Part shown: one piece after another, positions 10,790 to 21,705 of the stretch
How positions within the stretch are numbered: the first letter of the stretch is position 1
Layout: every line of letters begins with the position of its first letter
DNA from: Cervus elaphus
Taxonomy: Eukaryota; Chordata; Mammalia; Artiodactyla; Cervidae
DNA length: 64,000 nucleotides
Assembly: GCF_910594005.1 (NCBI RefSeq)
Contig: NC_057835.1
Coordinates: 52,042,001-52,106,000 of the forward strand
Reading direction: 5' to 3'
Notes under the pieces: generated by a model
Databases searched by the model: none
What the model was told of the DNA's origin: nothing
The model's input: the letters and a program-made list of their open reading frames with translations, nothing else
Program-made: the position numbers and the translations under genes

Positions 10790-11031
10790 AGCAATAGTGA
10801 CATTAAAGACCACTCATACCATGTCAAATATTACCATAATGAAAAAATATTAAATATTGCAAGAATCCCAAAAGTGTGAGACAGAGACACAAAACGAGCT
10901 AATGCTGGTGGAAAATGGTGCCAACAGGCTTGTTTGACGCAAGGTTAACTCAAACAGTTCCATTTGTGAAAAAAATGCAGGATCTGTGAAACACGATGAA
11001 GTAGAGCACAGTAAAACAAAACGTGCCTGTA
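10790..11031 (-). mobile_element. Tigger1-like (mariner/Tc1 family) DNA transposon end
   Basis: Read on the minus strand, the sequence ends in a degraded copy of the Tigger terminal inverted repeat, giving caggcacg at 11031. It also keeps the characteristic inner sequence, with gacagagacacaaaacgagc and ggtgccaacaggcttgtttg on the + strand. Only the terminal ~240 bases remain, with no transposase frame. Confidence 0.7.
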
Positions 11032-11482
11032 ATTAAAGTCTTTACATGTTTTCTTGGGTTTTGTATCTTGTGTGCTTATTTAAAACAAAGTTCTTACTCA
11101 ATGCTTTTTGTCAAACAGATCCCATTAGACCATGTTTGTTTTTCTCAAATGTGTTTTTCCCCTCTGAGAAGATCTCTTCATAAGCCTGGGCACCAAATAG
11201 CACTTCTTGATGAGACACTAAAAATATGAGAGAATTTTCAAACACATATTGTGAATTGACCCCTCTTGGCACTCATGATGTCTCTCATTATGGGCAGCAA
11301 AACATTGCTGTCTTACACATGGCTGCATAATTCCTTCACATTGATGAAACTTTATCAGGAAATATCATTGCCCAATTTTGTTGATCATTGAGCATGTTTT
11401 ATTAATTGCAACTTTATGCATTTTCTACTGGGTATTCTTTAAACAGGTTTTACTGTCATTTGCCATACCTGGCCTTGTCTCT
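11032..11482. other. Unassigned DNA
   Basis: I recognise no element here. A 68-codon plus-strand frame at 11023-11229 starts within the transposon end and has no family signature. Confidence 0.5.
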
Positions 11483-11672
11483 AGACTACTGCAGTGAGCA
11501 TGCATGAGAATCACCTGGGGTGGGGGGACTTGTGGGAACACAGGCTGTGGGATCCACCCCCATAGTTTCTGATTAATAGGTTTGGAGCAGGGCTGAGTAT
11601 TTACATTTCCTAACAGGTTCCCAGGTGATGCTGATACCACTGATCTGGGACCTCACTTTGAGACTCGGGGCT
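11483..11672 (-). mobile_element. MER5A-like hAT MITE, antisense
   Basis: The block order matches the reverse complement of MER5A: catgagaatcacctgggg, then accccca-tagtttctgatt, tttacatttcctaacaggtt, cccaggtgatgctgatacca and cactttgagact. It is about 190 bp, close to full length, non-coding and ancient. Confidence 0.75.
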
Positions 11673-12477
11673 CTCCCAGCATGCCTCCTGACTCATATTG
11701 CTTGCCAATTTTCACAGCTAGAGTCACTTAACTCACAAGTTGATTTTGCTCTATGTAGGGAGGAGGAATACAGGTCTTTCACTGGTTCAATAGGAGGTAA
11801 CTTTTCAACAGATTTCATGCAGGTAGCAGAGCTGAACTTTTGCTGAATTTTCCAGCTCCTGGACTTCCCCATTCCTGGATTCCTCACTGGACATACTATT
11901 TCTTCTGAGACTAGGACACCGGGATTTCCCTTGCCCAGTTCATGCTGGAAACTGAAGATGAGCAGGTAAGTTCACTTCCCACCTCTGGGAATCTACCTTG
12001 TTGCCTTTGGATATTTGTGACCCTACAGTCCGCGTTTTTTGATTTGCCTGCACTGATTTCTATTGTTTACTGTTAAGACTTTGAAATTTGCCTTTTCTGT
12101 GCTATTGAGTCGAGTGTCCAGGGTCTGGCATTCCCTGGCCTGACTTCACATACCTTAGGCTACCTTCTCTGCTTTTCATATATGGAGCATTTATTCAGTT
12201 GAACAAATGTTGTTACTATTTCTATGACTACTGCCCATTCTTTCCCTCTCTTGATTTCAATATGTTTCCAGACCCATCCACGCTAGGCTCCATCTCCCAC
12301 ATGCTCTGAGACTCAGTGCTGGATCTTTTTCCTCTATGAATAATTACTTTTTTGGGTAAAATCATGCAACTTTTCTGGAAGGTTCTAATGCCAGCTATAT
12401 GCATAACTTAGGTCTAAGTAAGTTAACTATATTTTTTCCTTTTTAAGCCTGTGACAAGGAGGTCTATGGGATTGGTA
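11673..12477. other. Unassigned DNA
   Basis: About 800 bases of mixed composition with no gene or repeat I can name. The 73- and 64-codon opposing frames at 11625-11887 overlap and lack any signature. Confidence 0.45.
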
Positions 12478-12636
12478 TGCAGAGTACAATCTGAGGATCA
12501 GTAGTTTCAGAATATTAGGGAAGCTGGTTGGAAATGCAAAGCCTCAGGCCTCATGTCAGTTGTTAGAATCCACATTGTTTAAAAAAAAAAAAAAAAGTCC
12601 CAGGTGATTTTCATGCACGGTATAAAGAACTGATGT
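12478..12636 (+). mobile_element. MER5A-like hAT MITE, sense, with internal A run
   Basis: gttggaaatgcaaagcctca and the later cccaggtgattttcatgcac match MER5A in sense order. Where the family has a short gtgttttaac-like stretch, this copy has a run of 16 adenines at about 12581-12596. It is the second MER5A-like fossil within 1.2 kb, in the opposite orientation to the one at 11483. Confidence 0.65.
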
Positions 12637-12889
12637 ATGGTACAATGCCTATCTGATGAACTATTCACACCTGAGTTTAATCATGACTCAGCCTTACCAA
12701 TAACTACTTTTTCCAACTTTATCACTACTAACGTATTGTTACAAACCTGTGTTGGTGAGCTTCTCACTGACCATGTGAACTATGACCAACAACCTGTGAT
12801 TCTGCAGGATTCCAGAGTGTCTATGTGTACTTGTCACATTTGTGGTTTATTGGGATATCTCTTGCACAAGACCTTTTCAACTACATCAG
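12637..12889. other. Unassigned DNA before an old L1-like segment
   Basis: A 96-codon frame at 12637-12927 covers this stretch, but it has no family match I recognise and reads through into repeat-like sequence. I treat it as chance. Confidence 0.4.
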
Positions 12890-13800
12890 CATACCAAAGG
12901 GATATTTCTTCATGCTTTTGGCCATGATCTGATGTGAGCTTAGATGACAGCCTGAGGGCCCAGGGTGGATAAGTACCACTCTCCCCAAGAGATTCTCCAA
13001 GACCAGCAGGTAGGTTTATCCCAAGCTCATATGAAGTCACCTGCTTTTGCCCAGGGTTCCAGTGCATGTGAGACCCTACTGCACCCTCCAAAAGAAGAGT
13101 CTCTGTTTCCCCCAGTCTTGGGGAGCTCCTGCAATCAAGCCCTACTGGCCTTCAAAGCCAAATACTTAGGGGCTCTTCCCCTGCTGGGAAGCATGATGTA
13201 GGGCTCAGAGGAGGATTTCTGTAATATAATGTTCTCCATTTTGTGGGTTGCCCATTCGGATGGTATGGGGCTTGATTATGTTGTGACTGTGATCCTCCTA
13301 CCATCTTGTGGTTTCCTCTTTGTGTCTTTGAACATAGAAAATATCATTTGGTAAGCCCCAATAAATTAAATCTTAATTTATTTTGGCTGTGATGGGTCTT
13401 TTGTTACTATGCGCAGGGGCTACTCTGTCACAGTGGCAGTGCTCAGGCTTCTCACTGCAGAGGCTCCTCTTGTTGCGGAGCACAGGCTCTAGGCACGCAG
13501 ACGTCAGCTGTTATGACATGTGAGGGCTCAGTGGTTTCAACTCATGGGCTCTAGAGTGTGGGCTCAGTAGTTGTGGCAGGTGGACTTAGTTGCCGTGTGG
13601 CATGTGGTATCTTTCTTGACCAGGAATCAGCCCAGTGTCCTCTGCATTGCAGGGCAGATTCTTTGCCACTGGACCACCAGGGAAGCCTAGATCCAAGCTT
13701 TTTTAATGGATGGTTGTTCAGTAGTAAGTTGTGATTTAGGTGTGTTCATGAGAGGAGGTGAGCTCAAGGTCCTTCGACTCTGCCATCTCATCCCTCTGGG
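12890..13800 (-). mobile_element. Ancient L1 5' UTR-like sequence, antisense, split by a SINE (tentative)
   Basis: Blocks such as ctactggccttcaaagcc, gatgtagggctcagagga and ccatcttgtggtttcctctt are followed, beyond the SINE, by gatggttgttcagtag, agaggaggtgagctcaagg and a final ctctgccatct. The end resembles the reverse complement of L1 5' ends (compare ctgccatcttggctcctc at 20782-20799). The CHR-type SINE sits at 13372-13690 in the middle. The family is uncertain. Confidence 0.45.
13372..13690 (-). mobile_element. CHR-type tRNA SINE (cetartiodactyl), antisense
   Basis: The sequence runs from ttttggctgtgatgggtctt, through cttgttgcggagcacaggct and ggctcagtagttgtgg, to a tRNA-derived head, gccactggaccaccaggg, followed by aagcc. 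That is the pattern of CHR SINEs shared by ruminants, hippos and whales. It interrupts the old L1-like sequence. Confidence 0.75.
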
Positions 13801-14652
13801 CCCCACATTTTCTTTTCTCCCTTAGGTTTCTTGTAGTGCTTCTGGGAAAGTCTGAAGCAGACTGGATGACCTTGGCTTCTGGGTTCCGTCTGACAGTGCA
13901 GTTCCAGGGGTTCCGTGGCAGCTTGTGTTCCAGTGGTCTTGGTAGTCCAGTGCTCACGGGCACTGGAATCAGTGGCAGAGATGGGTCACTTCAGATTCTC
14001 TGTAGCTTTGGGGTCAATAGAAAATGGATGACCTAAGGTATTTAGATTCCAGGGTTCTGTTTTTCTTTCAGCTCTCCCAGGAATTATAAATTGAAGTCTG
14101 AGAAAGCAAACTCAACATCCAAAGAAAGAGATACATAATGGTAGGTCCCAAATAAAGAAACTTATGTCCTCACAGAGTTTGGCGGGGGGGGGGGGGGGTG
14201 CGGGTAGCAAGAGGCGTGTGGTAGTTTTCTGCTTCCCAAACCTGGAAACTCTGTGAACTCAGTCCTTCTGTGTTTCTACGGAGGCTTCATTGCACAGTCA
14301 TGTTTGATTAAATCATTGGCCATTGGCTGAAGATTCCAGAACATACTGATATTCAAAATTTTAATATGCCAATTGAAATTATTATATTTAAAATTTATTT
14401 AATCACACTTGGATTAATATCAGTGGTATTTGTGGGAAATTGTTTATATCTAAACTCCCTTATTGTTAAAAACACTCATGTAAAGAAAGTTATTACTAAG
14501 ATGTCTTGAAAGAAGAGATTTAAAAGAAATTGCAATAGGCTCAAGATACTCACTTTTAACTTTTATCTACAATGGGCAAGATGATATTATATTCTCAAAT
14601 TTATTTTCAGTCTTTCAGCATAGCCTCATTCGATAATTTATTCCAAACTCTA
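13801..14652. other. Unassigned DNA, part possibly an old LTR
   Basis: Bases 14225-14335 (gaggcttcattgcacagtca, then aaatcattggccattgg) recall a block found in old mammalian LTRs, but I could not place it securely. The 92-codon plus-strand and 75-codon minus-strand frames at 13736-14036 overlap one another and have no signature. Confidence 0.35.
14184..14198 (+). repeat. Uninterrupted run of 15 guanines
   Basis: The + strand has 15 consecutive G between ggc and tgcggg. Together with the adjacent cggg this is a strong guanine-quadruplex candidate and a likely length-variable or error-prone site. Confidence 0.9.
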
Positions 14653-14848
14653 TTTGAGTTTATCTTAACACTGCTGACATATTTGACCAGTAATTTTTTC
14701 TTGTAGGAGTTGTTCTGCTTGTTGTAGAATATTTAGCATATTCCTAGCCTATACCCAGTAGCATACTCCCGATTATGAGAACCAAAATTGCCTCCAGACA
14801 TTCCTAAATGCAATCTGTGGGTAAAATCACCCCTAGTTGAAATCACTA
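14653..14848 (-). mobile_element. MER20-like hAT MITE, antisense
   Basis: Blocks match the reverse complement of MER20: cactgctgacatatttgacc, gttgtagaatatttagcat, ctagcctatacccagtagca, ccaaaattgcctccagacat and aaatcacccctagttga. It is near full length (~200 bp), non-coding and eutherian in age. Confidence 0.75.
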
Positions 14849-15229
14849 TACATTTAAATTAACATATTAAAATATATACTTAAATTTAATTACACTTTAT
14901 TAATATATTAGATTCCTGAATTCTTCATTCTTGAACATTTTTTTGAAAATAGATGTCAAATATTCTATTAAATATATGTGATCAAAGACTTTTTTTCATT
15001 TATTTTTATTAGTTGGAGGCTAATTACTTTACAATATTATAGTGGTTTTTGTCATACATTGACATGAATTAGCCATGGATTTACATGTATTCCCCATCCC
15101 GATCCCCCCTCCCACCTCCCTCTCTACCCGATCCCTCTGGGTCTTCCTAGTGCACCAGGCCCGAGCACTTGTCTCATTTATCCAACCTGGGCTGGTGATC
15201 TCCTTCACCATAGATAATATACATGTTTC

Positions 15230-18200
15230 GATGCTATGCTCTTGAAACATCCCACCCTCGCCTTCTCCCACAGAGTCTAAAAGTCTGTTCTGTACATCTG
15301 TGTCTCTTTTTCTGTTTTGCATATAGGGTTATCATTACCATCTTTCTAAATTCCATATATATATGTGTTAGTATACTGTAATGTTCATTATCTTTCTGGC
15401 TTACTTCACTCTGTATAATGGGTTCCAGTTTCATCCATCTCATTAGAACTGATTCAAATGAATTCTTTTTAATGGCTGAGTAATATTCCATGGTGTATAT
15501 GCACCACAGCTTCCTTATCCATTCATCTGCTGATGGGCATCTAGGTTGCTTCCATGTCCTGGCTATTATAAATAGTGCTGCGATGAATATTGGGGTGCAC
15601 CTGTCTCTTTCAGATCTGGTTTCCTCAGTGTGTATGCCCAGAAGTGGGATTGCTGGGTCATATGGCAGTTCTATTTCCAGTTTTTTAAGAAATCTCCACA
15701 CTGTTCTCCATAGTGGCTGTACTAGTTTGCATTCCCACCAACAGTGTAAGAGGGTTCCCTTTTCTCCACACCCTCTCCAGCATTTATTGCTTGTAGACTT
15801 TTGGATAGCAGCCATCCTGACTGGCGTGTAATGGTACCTCATTGTGGTTTTGATTTGCATTTCTCTGATAATGAATGATGTGGAGCATCTTTTCATGTGT
15901 TTGTTAGCCATCTGTATGTCTTCTTTGGAGAAATGTCTGTTTAGTTCTTTGGCCCATTTTTTGATTGGGTCATTTTTTTCTGGAATTGAGCTTCAGGAGT
16001 TGCTTGTATATTTTTGAGATTAATCCTTTGTCTGTTTCTTCATTTGCTATTATTTTCTCCCAATCTGAGGGCTGTCTTTTCACCTTTCTTATAGTTTCCT
16101 TTGTTGTGCAAAAGCTTTTAAGTTTCATTAGGTCCCATTTGTTTATTTTTGCTTTTATTTCCAATATTCTGGGAGGTGGGTCATAGAGGATCCTGCTGTG
16201 ATTTATGTCAGAGAATGTTTTGCCTATGTTCTCCTCTAGGAGTTTTATAGTTTCTGGTCTTACATTTAGATCTTTAATCCATTTTGAGTTTATTTTTGTG
16301 TATGGTGTTAGAAAGTGTTCTAGTTTCATTCTTTTACAAGTGGTTGACCAGTTTTCCCAGCACCACTTGTTAAAGAGGTTGTCTTTTGTCCATTGTATAT
16401 CCTTGCCTCCTTTGTCGAAGATAAGGTGTCCATAGGTTTGTGGATTTATCTCTGGACTTTCCATTCTGTTCCATTGATCTATATTTCAGTCTTTGTGCCA
16501 GTACCATACTGTCTTGATGACTGTGGCTTTGTAGTATAGTCTGAAGTCAGGCAGGTTGATTCCTCCAGTTCCATTCTTCTTTCTCAAGATTTCTTTGGCT
16601 ATTCGAGGTTTTTTGTATTTCCATACAAATTGTGAAATTATTTGTTCTAGTTCTGTGAAAAATACTGTTGGTAGCTTGATAGGGATTGCATTGAATCTAT
16701 AGATTGCTTTGGGTAGTATAGACATTTTGACGATATTGATTCTTCCAATCCATGAACACGGTGTATTTCTCCATCTGTGTCCTGTTTGATTTCTTTCATC
16801 AGTGTTTTATAGTTTTCTATGTATAGGTCTTTTGTTTCTTTAGGTATATATACTCCCAAGTATTTTATTCTTTTTGTTGCAATGGTGAATGGTATTGTTT
16901 CCTTAATTTCTCTTTCTGTTTTCTCATTGTTAGTATATAGGAATGCAAGGGATTTCTGTGTGTTAATTTTATATCCTGCAACTTTACTATATTCATTGAT
17001 TAGCTCTAGTAATTTTCTGGTAGAGTCTTTAGGGTTTTCTATGTAGGGGATCATGTCATCTGCAAACAGAGAGAATTTCACTTCTTCTTTTCCTATCTGG
17101 ATTCCTTTTACTTCTTTTTCTGCTCTGATTGCTGTGGCCAACACTTCCGAAATTATGTTGAATAGTAGTGGTGAGAGTGGGCACCCTTGTCTTGTTCCTG
17201 ATTTTAGGGGAAATGCTTTCAATTTTTCACCATTGAGGGTAATGCTTGCTGTGGGTTTGTCATACATAGCTTTTATTATGTTGAGGTATGTTCCTTCTAT
17301 TCCTGCTTTCTGGAGAGTTTTAATCATAAATGGATGTTGAATTTTGTCAAAGGCTTTCTCTGCATCTATTAAGATAATCATATGGTTTTTATTTTTCAAT
17401 TTGTTAATGTGGTGTATTACATTGATTGATTTGCGGATATTGAAGAATCCTTGCATTCCTGGGATAAAGCCCACTTGGTCATGGTGTATGATTTTTTTAA
17501 TATGTTGTTGGATTCTGTTGCTAGAATTTTGCTAAGGATTTTTGCATCTATGTTCATCAGTGATATTGGCATGTAGTTTTCTTTTTTTGTGGCATCTTTG
17601 TCTGGTTTTGGAATTAGGGTGATGGTGGCCTCATAGAATGAGTTTGGAAGTTTACCTTCCTCTGAAATTTTCTGGAAGAGTTTGAGTAAGATAGGTGTTA
17701 GCTCTTCTCTAACTTTTTGGTAGAATTCAGCTGTGGAGCCATCTGGTCCTGGGCTTTTGTTTGCTGGAAGATTTCTGATTACAGTTTCGATTTCCTTGCT
17801 TGTGATGGGTCTGTTAAGATCTTCTATTTCTTCCTGGTCCAGTTTTGGAAAGTTATACTTTTCTAAGAATTTGTCCATTTCTTCCGAGTTGTCCATTTTA
17901 TTGGCATAGAGCTCCTGGTAGTAGTCTCTCATGATCCTTTGTATTTCAGTGTTGTCTGTTGTGATCTCTCCATTTTCATTTCTAATTTTGTTAATTTGGT
18001 TCTTCTCCCTTTGTTTCTTAATGAATCTTGCTAATGGTTTGTCAATTTTGTTTATTTTTTCAAAAAACCAGCTTTTAGCTTTGTTGATTTTTGCTATGGT
18101 CTCTTTAGTTTCTTTTGCATTTATTTCTGCCCTAATTTTTAAGATTTCTTTCCTTCTACTAACCCTGGGGTTCTTCACTTCTTCCTTCTCTAGTTGCTTT

Positions 18201-19162
18201 AGGTGTAGAGTTAAGTTATTCATTTGACTTTTTTCTTGTTTCTTGAGGTAGGCCTGTAATGCTATGAATCTTCCCCTTAGCACTGCTTTTACAGTGTCCC
18301 ATAGGTTTTGGGTTGTTTTGTTTTCACTTCAATTCATTTCTATGCATATTTTGATTTCTTTTTTAATTTCTTCTATGATTTGTTGGTTATTCAGAAGCGT
18401 GTTGTTTAGCCTCCATATGTTTGAATTTTTAATATTTTTTTTTCCTGTAATTGAGATCTAATCTTACTGCACTGTGGTCAGAAACAGTGACTGGAATGAT
18501 TTCATTTTTTTATTTGAATTTTCCAAGACTAGATTTATGACCCAGGATGTGATCTATTCTGGAGAAGGTTCCGTGTGCACTTGAGAAAAAGGTGAAGTTG
18601 AGTGTTTTGGGGTGAAACGTCCTATAGATGTCAGTTAGGTCTAGCTGGTCCATTATGTCATTTAAAGTTTGTGTTTCCTTGTTAATTTTCTGTTTAGTTG
18701 ATCTATCCATAGGTGTGAGTGGGGTATTAAAGTCTCCCACTATTGTTGTGTTACTATTAATTTCCTCTTTCATACTAATTAGCATTTGCCTTACATATTG
18801 TGGTGCTCCTATGTTGGGTGCATATATATTTATAATTGTTATATCTTCTTCTTGGATTGATCCTTTGATCATTATGTAGTTTCTTCTTTGTCTCTTTTCA
18901 CAGCCTTTATTTGAAAGTCTATTTTATCTGATATGAGTATCGCGACTCCTGCTTTCTTTTGGTCTCCGTTTGTGTGAAATATTTTTTTCCAATCCTTCAC
19001 TTTTAGTCTGTATGTGTCCCTTGTTTTGAGGTGGGTCTCTTGTAGATAGCATATATAGGGGTCTTGTTTTTGTATCCATTCAGCCAGTCTTTGTCTTTTG
19101 GTTGGGGCATTCAACCCATTTACATTTAAGGTAATTATTGATAAGTATGGTCCCGTTGCCAT
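15230..19162 (-). pseudogene. L1 ORF2 (endonuclease-reverse transcriptase), disabled
   Basis: ORF2 starts at MATGPYLSIITLNVNGLN (19162), the endonuclease N-terminus with the conserved asparagine, and QETHLK carries the metal-site glutamate. A frameshift at about 18872 breaks the endonuclease, which resumes in another frame as NIYAPNIGAPQY and VGDFNTPLTPMDRS. The RT core at 16647-17474 keeps [24 protein letters not shown] and the catalytic LFADDM box. The cysteine-bearing C-terminal region reads to about 15234. Several frame changes (near 18510, 17440 and 16690) and at least one substitution stop split it into five or more frames. Normal role: nick the target and copy L1 RNA. Confidence 0.88.
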
Positions 19163-19213
19163 TTACTTTGTTGTTTTGGGTTCACGTTTATACAACCTTT
19201 CTGTGTTTCCTGT

Positions 19214-20135
19214 CTAGAGAAGATCCTTCAGCATTTGTTGAAGAGCTGGTTTGGTGGTGCTGAATTCTCTCAGCTTTTGCTTGTCTGTAAAGCTTTTGAG
19301 TTCTCCTTCATATCTGAATGAGATCCTTGCTGGGTACAGTAATCTAGGTTGTAGATTATTCTCTTTCATTACTCTAAGTATGTCCTGCCATTCCCTTCTG
19401 GCCTGAAGGGTTTCTATTGATAGATCAGCTGTTATCCTTATGGGAATCCCTTTGTGTGTTATTTGTTGTTTCTCCCTTGCTGCTTTTAATATTTGTTCTT
19501 TGTGTTTGATCTTTGTTAATTTGATTAATATGTGTCTTGGGGTGTTTCACCTTGGGTTTATCCTGTTTGGGACTCTCTGGGTTTCTTGGACTTGGGTGGC
19601 TATTTCCTTCCCCATTTTAGGGAAGTTTTCAGCTATTATCTCTTCGAGGATCTTCTCATGGCCTTTCCTTTTGTCTTCTTCTTCTGGGACTCCTATGATT
19701 CGAATGTTGGGGCGTTTCACATTGTCCCAGAAGTCCCTGAGGTTGTCCTCATTTCTTTTGATTCTTTTTTCTTTTTTCCTCTCTGCTTCATTTATTTCCA
19801 CCACTTTATCTTCTACCTCACTTATCCTATCTTCTGTCTCCATTATTCTACTCATGGTTCCCTCCAGAGTGTTTTTGATCTCATTTATTGCATTATTCAT
19901 TTTTAATTGACTTTTTTATTTCTTCTAGGTCCTTGTTAAACATTTCTTGCATCTTCTCAATCTTTGTCTCCAGGCTATTTATCTGTAACTCCATTTTGTT
20001 TCCAAGATTTTGGATCATTTTTACTATCATTATTCTAAATTCTTTTTCAGGTAGATTCCCTATCTCCTCTTTTGTTTGACTTGGTGGGCATTTTTCATGT
20101 TCCTTTACCTATTGGGTATTTCTCTGCCTTTTCAT
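19214..20135 (-). pseudogene. L1 ORF1 (RNA-binding chaperone), disabled
   Basis: ORF1 can be followed from an ATG at 20135-20133 to a TAG at 19216-19214, the latter about 50 bases upstream of ORF2. The best frame (19547-19900) has the heptad-rich stretch SRIMETEDRISEVEDKVVEI, then KRPNIRIIGVPEEEDKR at the start of the RRM-like domain. Visible lesions are an early TAG at about codon 9, a frameshift around 19910 just before the coiled coil, and a TGA after RVPNRINPR at about 19545, in a CGA-type position typical of CpG decay. Normal role: trimeric RNA-binding protein coating L1 RNA. Confidence 0.85.
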
Positions 20136-20802
20136 CTTGTTTAGATTGCTGTGTCTGGAGTGGGCTTTCTGTATTCTGGTGGTCTGTGGTTCCTTTTTAT
20201 TGTGGAGGTTTCATCCAGTGGGTGGGGTTGGATGATTGGTTTGTCAAGGTTTCCTGGTTAGGGAAGCTTGTGTCAGTGTTCTGGTGCATTGAATTGGATC
20301 TCTTCTCTCTGGAGTGCAATGGAGTGTCCAGTAATGAGTTTTGAGATGGGTCTATGTGTTTGGTGTGACTTTGGGCAGCCTGTATGTTGACACTCAGGTC
20401 TATGTTCCTGTGTTGCTAAAGAATTTGCATGGTATGTCTTGTTCTGGAGATTATTGGCTCTTGGGTGGTGGTTGGTTTCGGTGTAGGTATGGAGGCTTTT
20501 GGATGGTTTCTTATTGCTTAATGTTCCGTGTAGTCAGGAGTTCTCTGGTGTTCTCAGGTTTTGGGCTTAAGTCTCCTGCCTTTGGATTTCAGTTTTATTC
20601 TTCCAGTAGTCTCAAGACTTCTCCAACTATACAGCACTCCTTTTGAAGACAATGGGTTGCTTTTCTGGGTGCCTGATGTCCTCTGCTAGCAATCAAAAGT
20701 TGTTTTGTGAAATTTGCTCAGCGTTCAATTGCTCTTTTGATGAATTTGTAGGGGAGAAAGTGGTCTCCCTGTCCTATTCCTCTGCCATCTTGGCTCCTCC
20801 CC
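20136..20802 (-). promoter_or_regulatory. L1 5' UTR with internal promoter region
   Basis: This ~670-bp stretch between the ORF1 start and the 5' end begins, on the minus strand, with ggggaggagccaagatggca, a YY1-type ccaagatggc core next to the start as in other L1 5' ends. It lacks coding potential on the minus strand. L1 5' UTRs carry an internal RNA polymerase II promoter. Activity here is inference. Confidence 0.65.
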
Positions 20803-20813
20803 AGACTTTTTTT

Positions 20814-21437
20814 TACAAATATGCACTATCAAATAAAATGCGCTTTATTAATAAATAACTGTCAAATTATTAAATGTCATGCAAATTTATAGAAACTGTG
20901 TTCTTCCAACCTTCTTTTATTAATAGTATCTTTAAATTATCAAATTTCCACAAACTCTGGTTATAGTTGGCAAACTAACTTTAAGCATCATCTTTTATAT
21001 GTGTTCCTACTGTAGAGGACTGGTACATAGATTTTACCACATTCGATTCACCACAGGAAATTGACAACACCCCAGTTGATCTTTAGGCTGTTTAATAAGA
21101 TTAATCCACTTTTCATTTTCTAGAATCCTTCATATCCAATGAAAAGTTTCTCTTTTTAATACCAATCACCCACACAGCCTTTAATCTCTGTCATCACAAG
21201 CAATGGTACCAATCTTAAATCATAAATGTAATCGTTAAACATTTTCATCACAATTACCCTAAATTAAAGCTTACTTGGATAAATTGCCTTATTCATCAAT
21301 ATTTTAACTTTATCAAGACCTCTGATTAGTTGTTTCTTTCAATTTTCCACCATCAATCAGAACACCTTCTTCCTTGCCAAGTTTATATTTAATAATCTAT
21401 TACTATAAACAATGCCTTACAAAAAACCTCAGCTCCC
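20814..21437. other. Unassigned AT-rich DNA
   Basis: No gene or repeat family is recognisable in this ~620-bp interval between the full-length L1 and a BovB tail. Confidence 0.5.
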
Positions 21438-21449
21438 TTTCTTATATTT

Positions 21450-21693
21450 TCAGTTCAGTTCAGTCGCTCAGTCATGTCTGACTCTTTGCGACCCCATGAA
21501 CCGCCGTACACCAGGCCTCCCTGTCCATCACCAACTCCCGGAGTTCACCCAAACCCATGTCCATTCAATCGGTAATGCTATCCAACCATCTCATCCTCTG
21601 TGGTCCCCTTTTCCTCCTGCCCTCAATCTTTCCCAGCATCAGGGTCTTTTCAAATGAGTCAGCTGTTCTTATCAGGTGGCCAAAATATTGAAG
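21450..21693 (-). mobile_element. BovB LINE tail, antisense, 5'-truncated
   Basis: A 244-bp BovB 3' end is flanked by a perfect 12-bp TSD, tttcttatattt, at 21438-21449 and 21694-21705. It begins with tcagttcagttcagtcgctc and breaks off at ccaaaatattgaag, about a quarter kilobase into the element. Confidence 0.92.
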
Positions 21694-21705
21694 TTTCTTA
21701 TATTT

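Larger units (their letters stand above)
14990..20802 (-). mobile_element. Near full-length L1 (artiodactyl/bovine type), antisense
   Basis: On the minus strand the element reads 5' UTR (20802-20136), ORF1 (20135-19214), ORF2 (19162 to about 15230), 3' UTR and poly(A), which shows as the T run at 14990-14996. It is flanked by an agacttttttt TSD at about 14986-14996 and 20803-20813, partly merged with the A tail. At ~5.8 kb with all four regions in order it is not 5'-truncated by eye, though bovine L1 5' UTRs vary in length. Stops and frameshifts in both ORFs make it inactive. Confidence 0.9.

Noticed and set aside
12637..12927. 96-codon frame, possible small host gene
   Set aside because: It runs from the end of a MER5A-like fossil into old L1-like sequence and shows no family signature.
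15490..18461. Several plus-strand frames of 60-113 codons resembling membrane proteins
   Set aside because: They lie opposite L1 ORF2 and recur opposite the second L1 (33-35 kb). They are shadows of the minus-strand gene.
19440..19910. 156- and 124-codon plus-strand frames rich in F, L, S and I
   Set aside because: They are the reverse strand of L1 ORF1. Hydrophobic runs are an expected by-product of lysine/glutamate-rich coding on the other strand.
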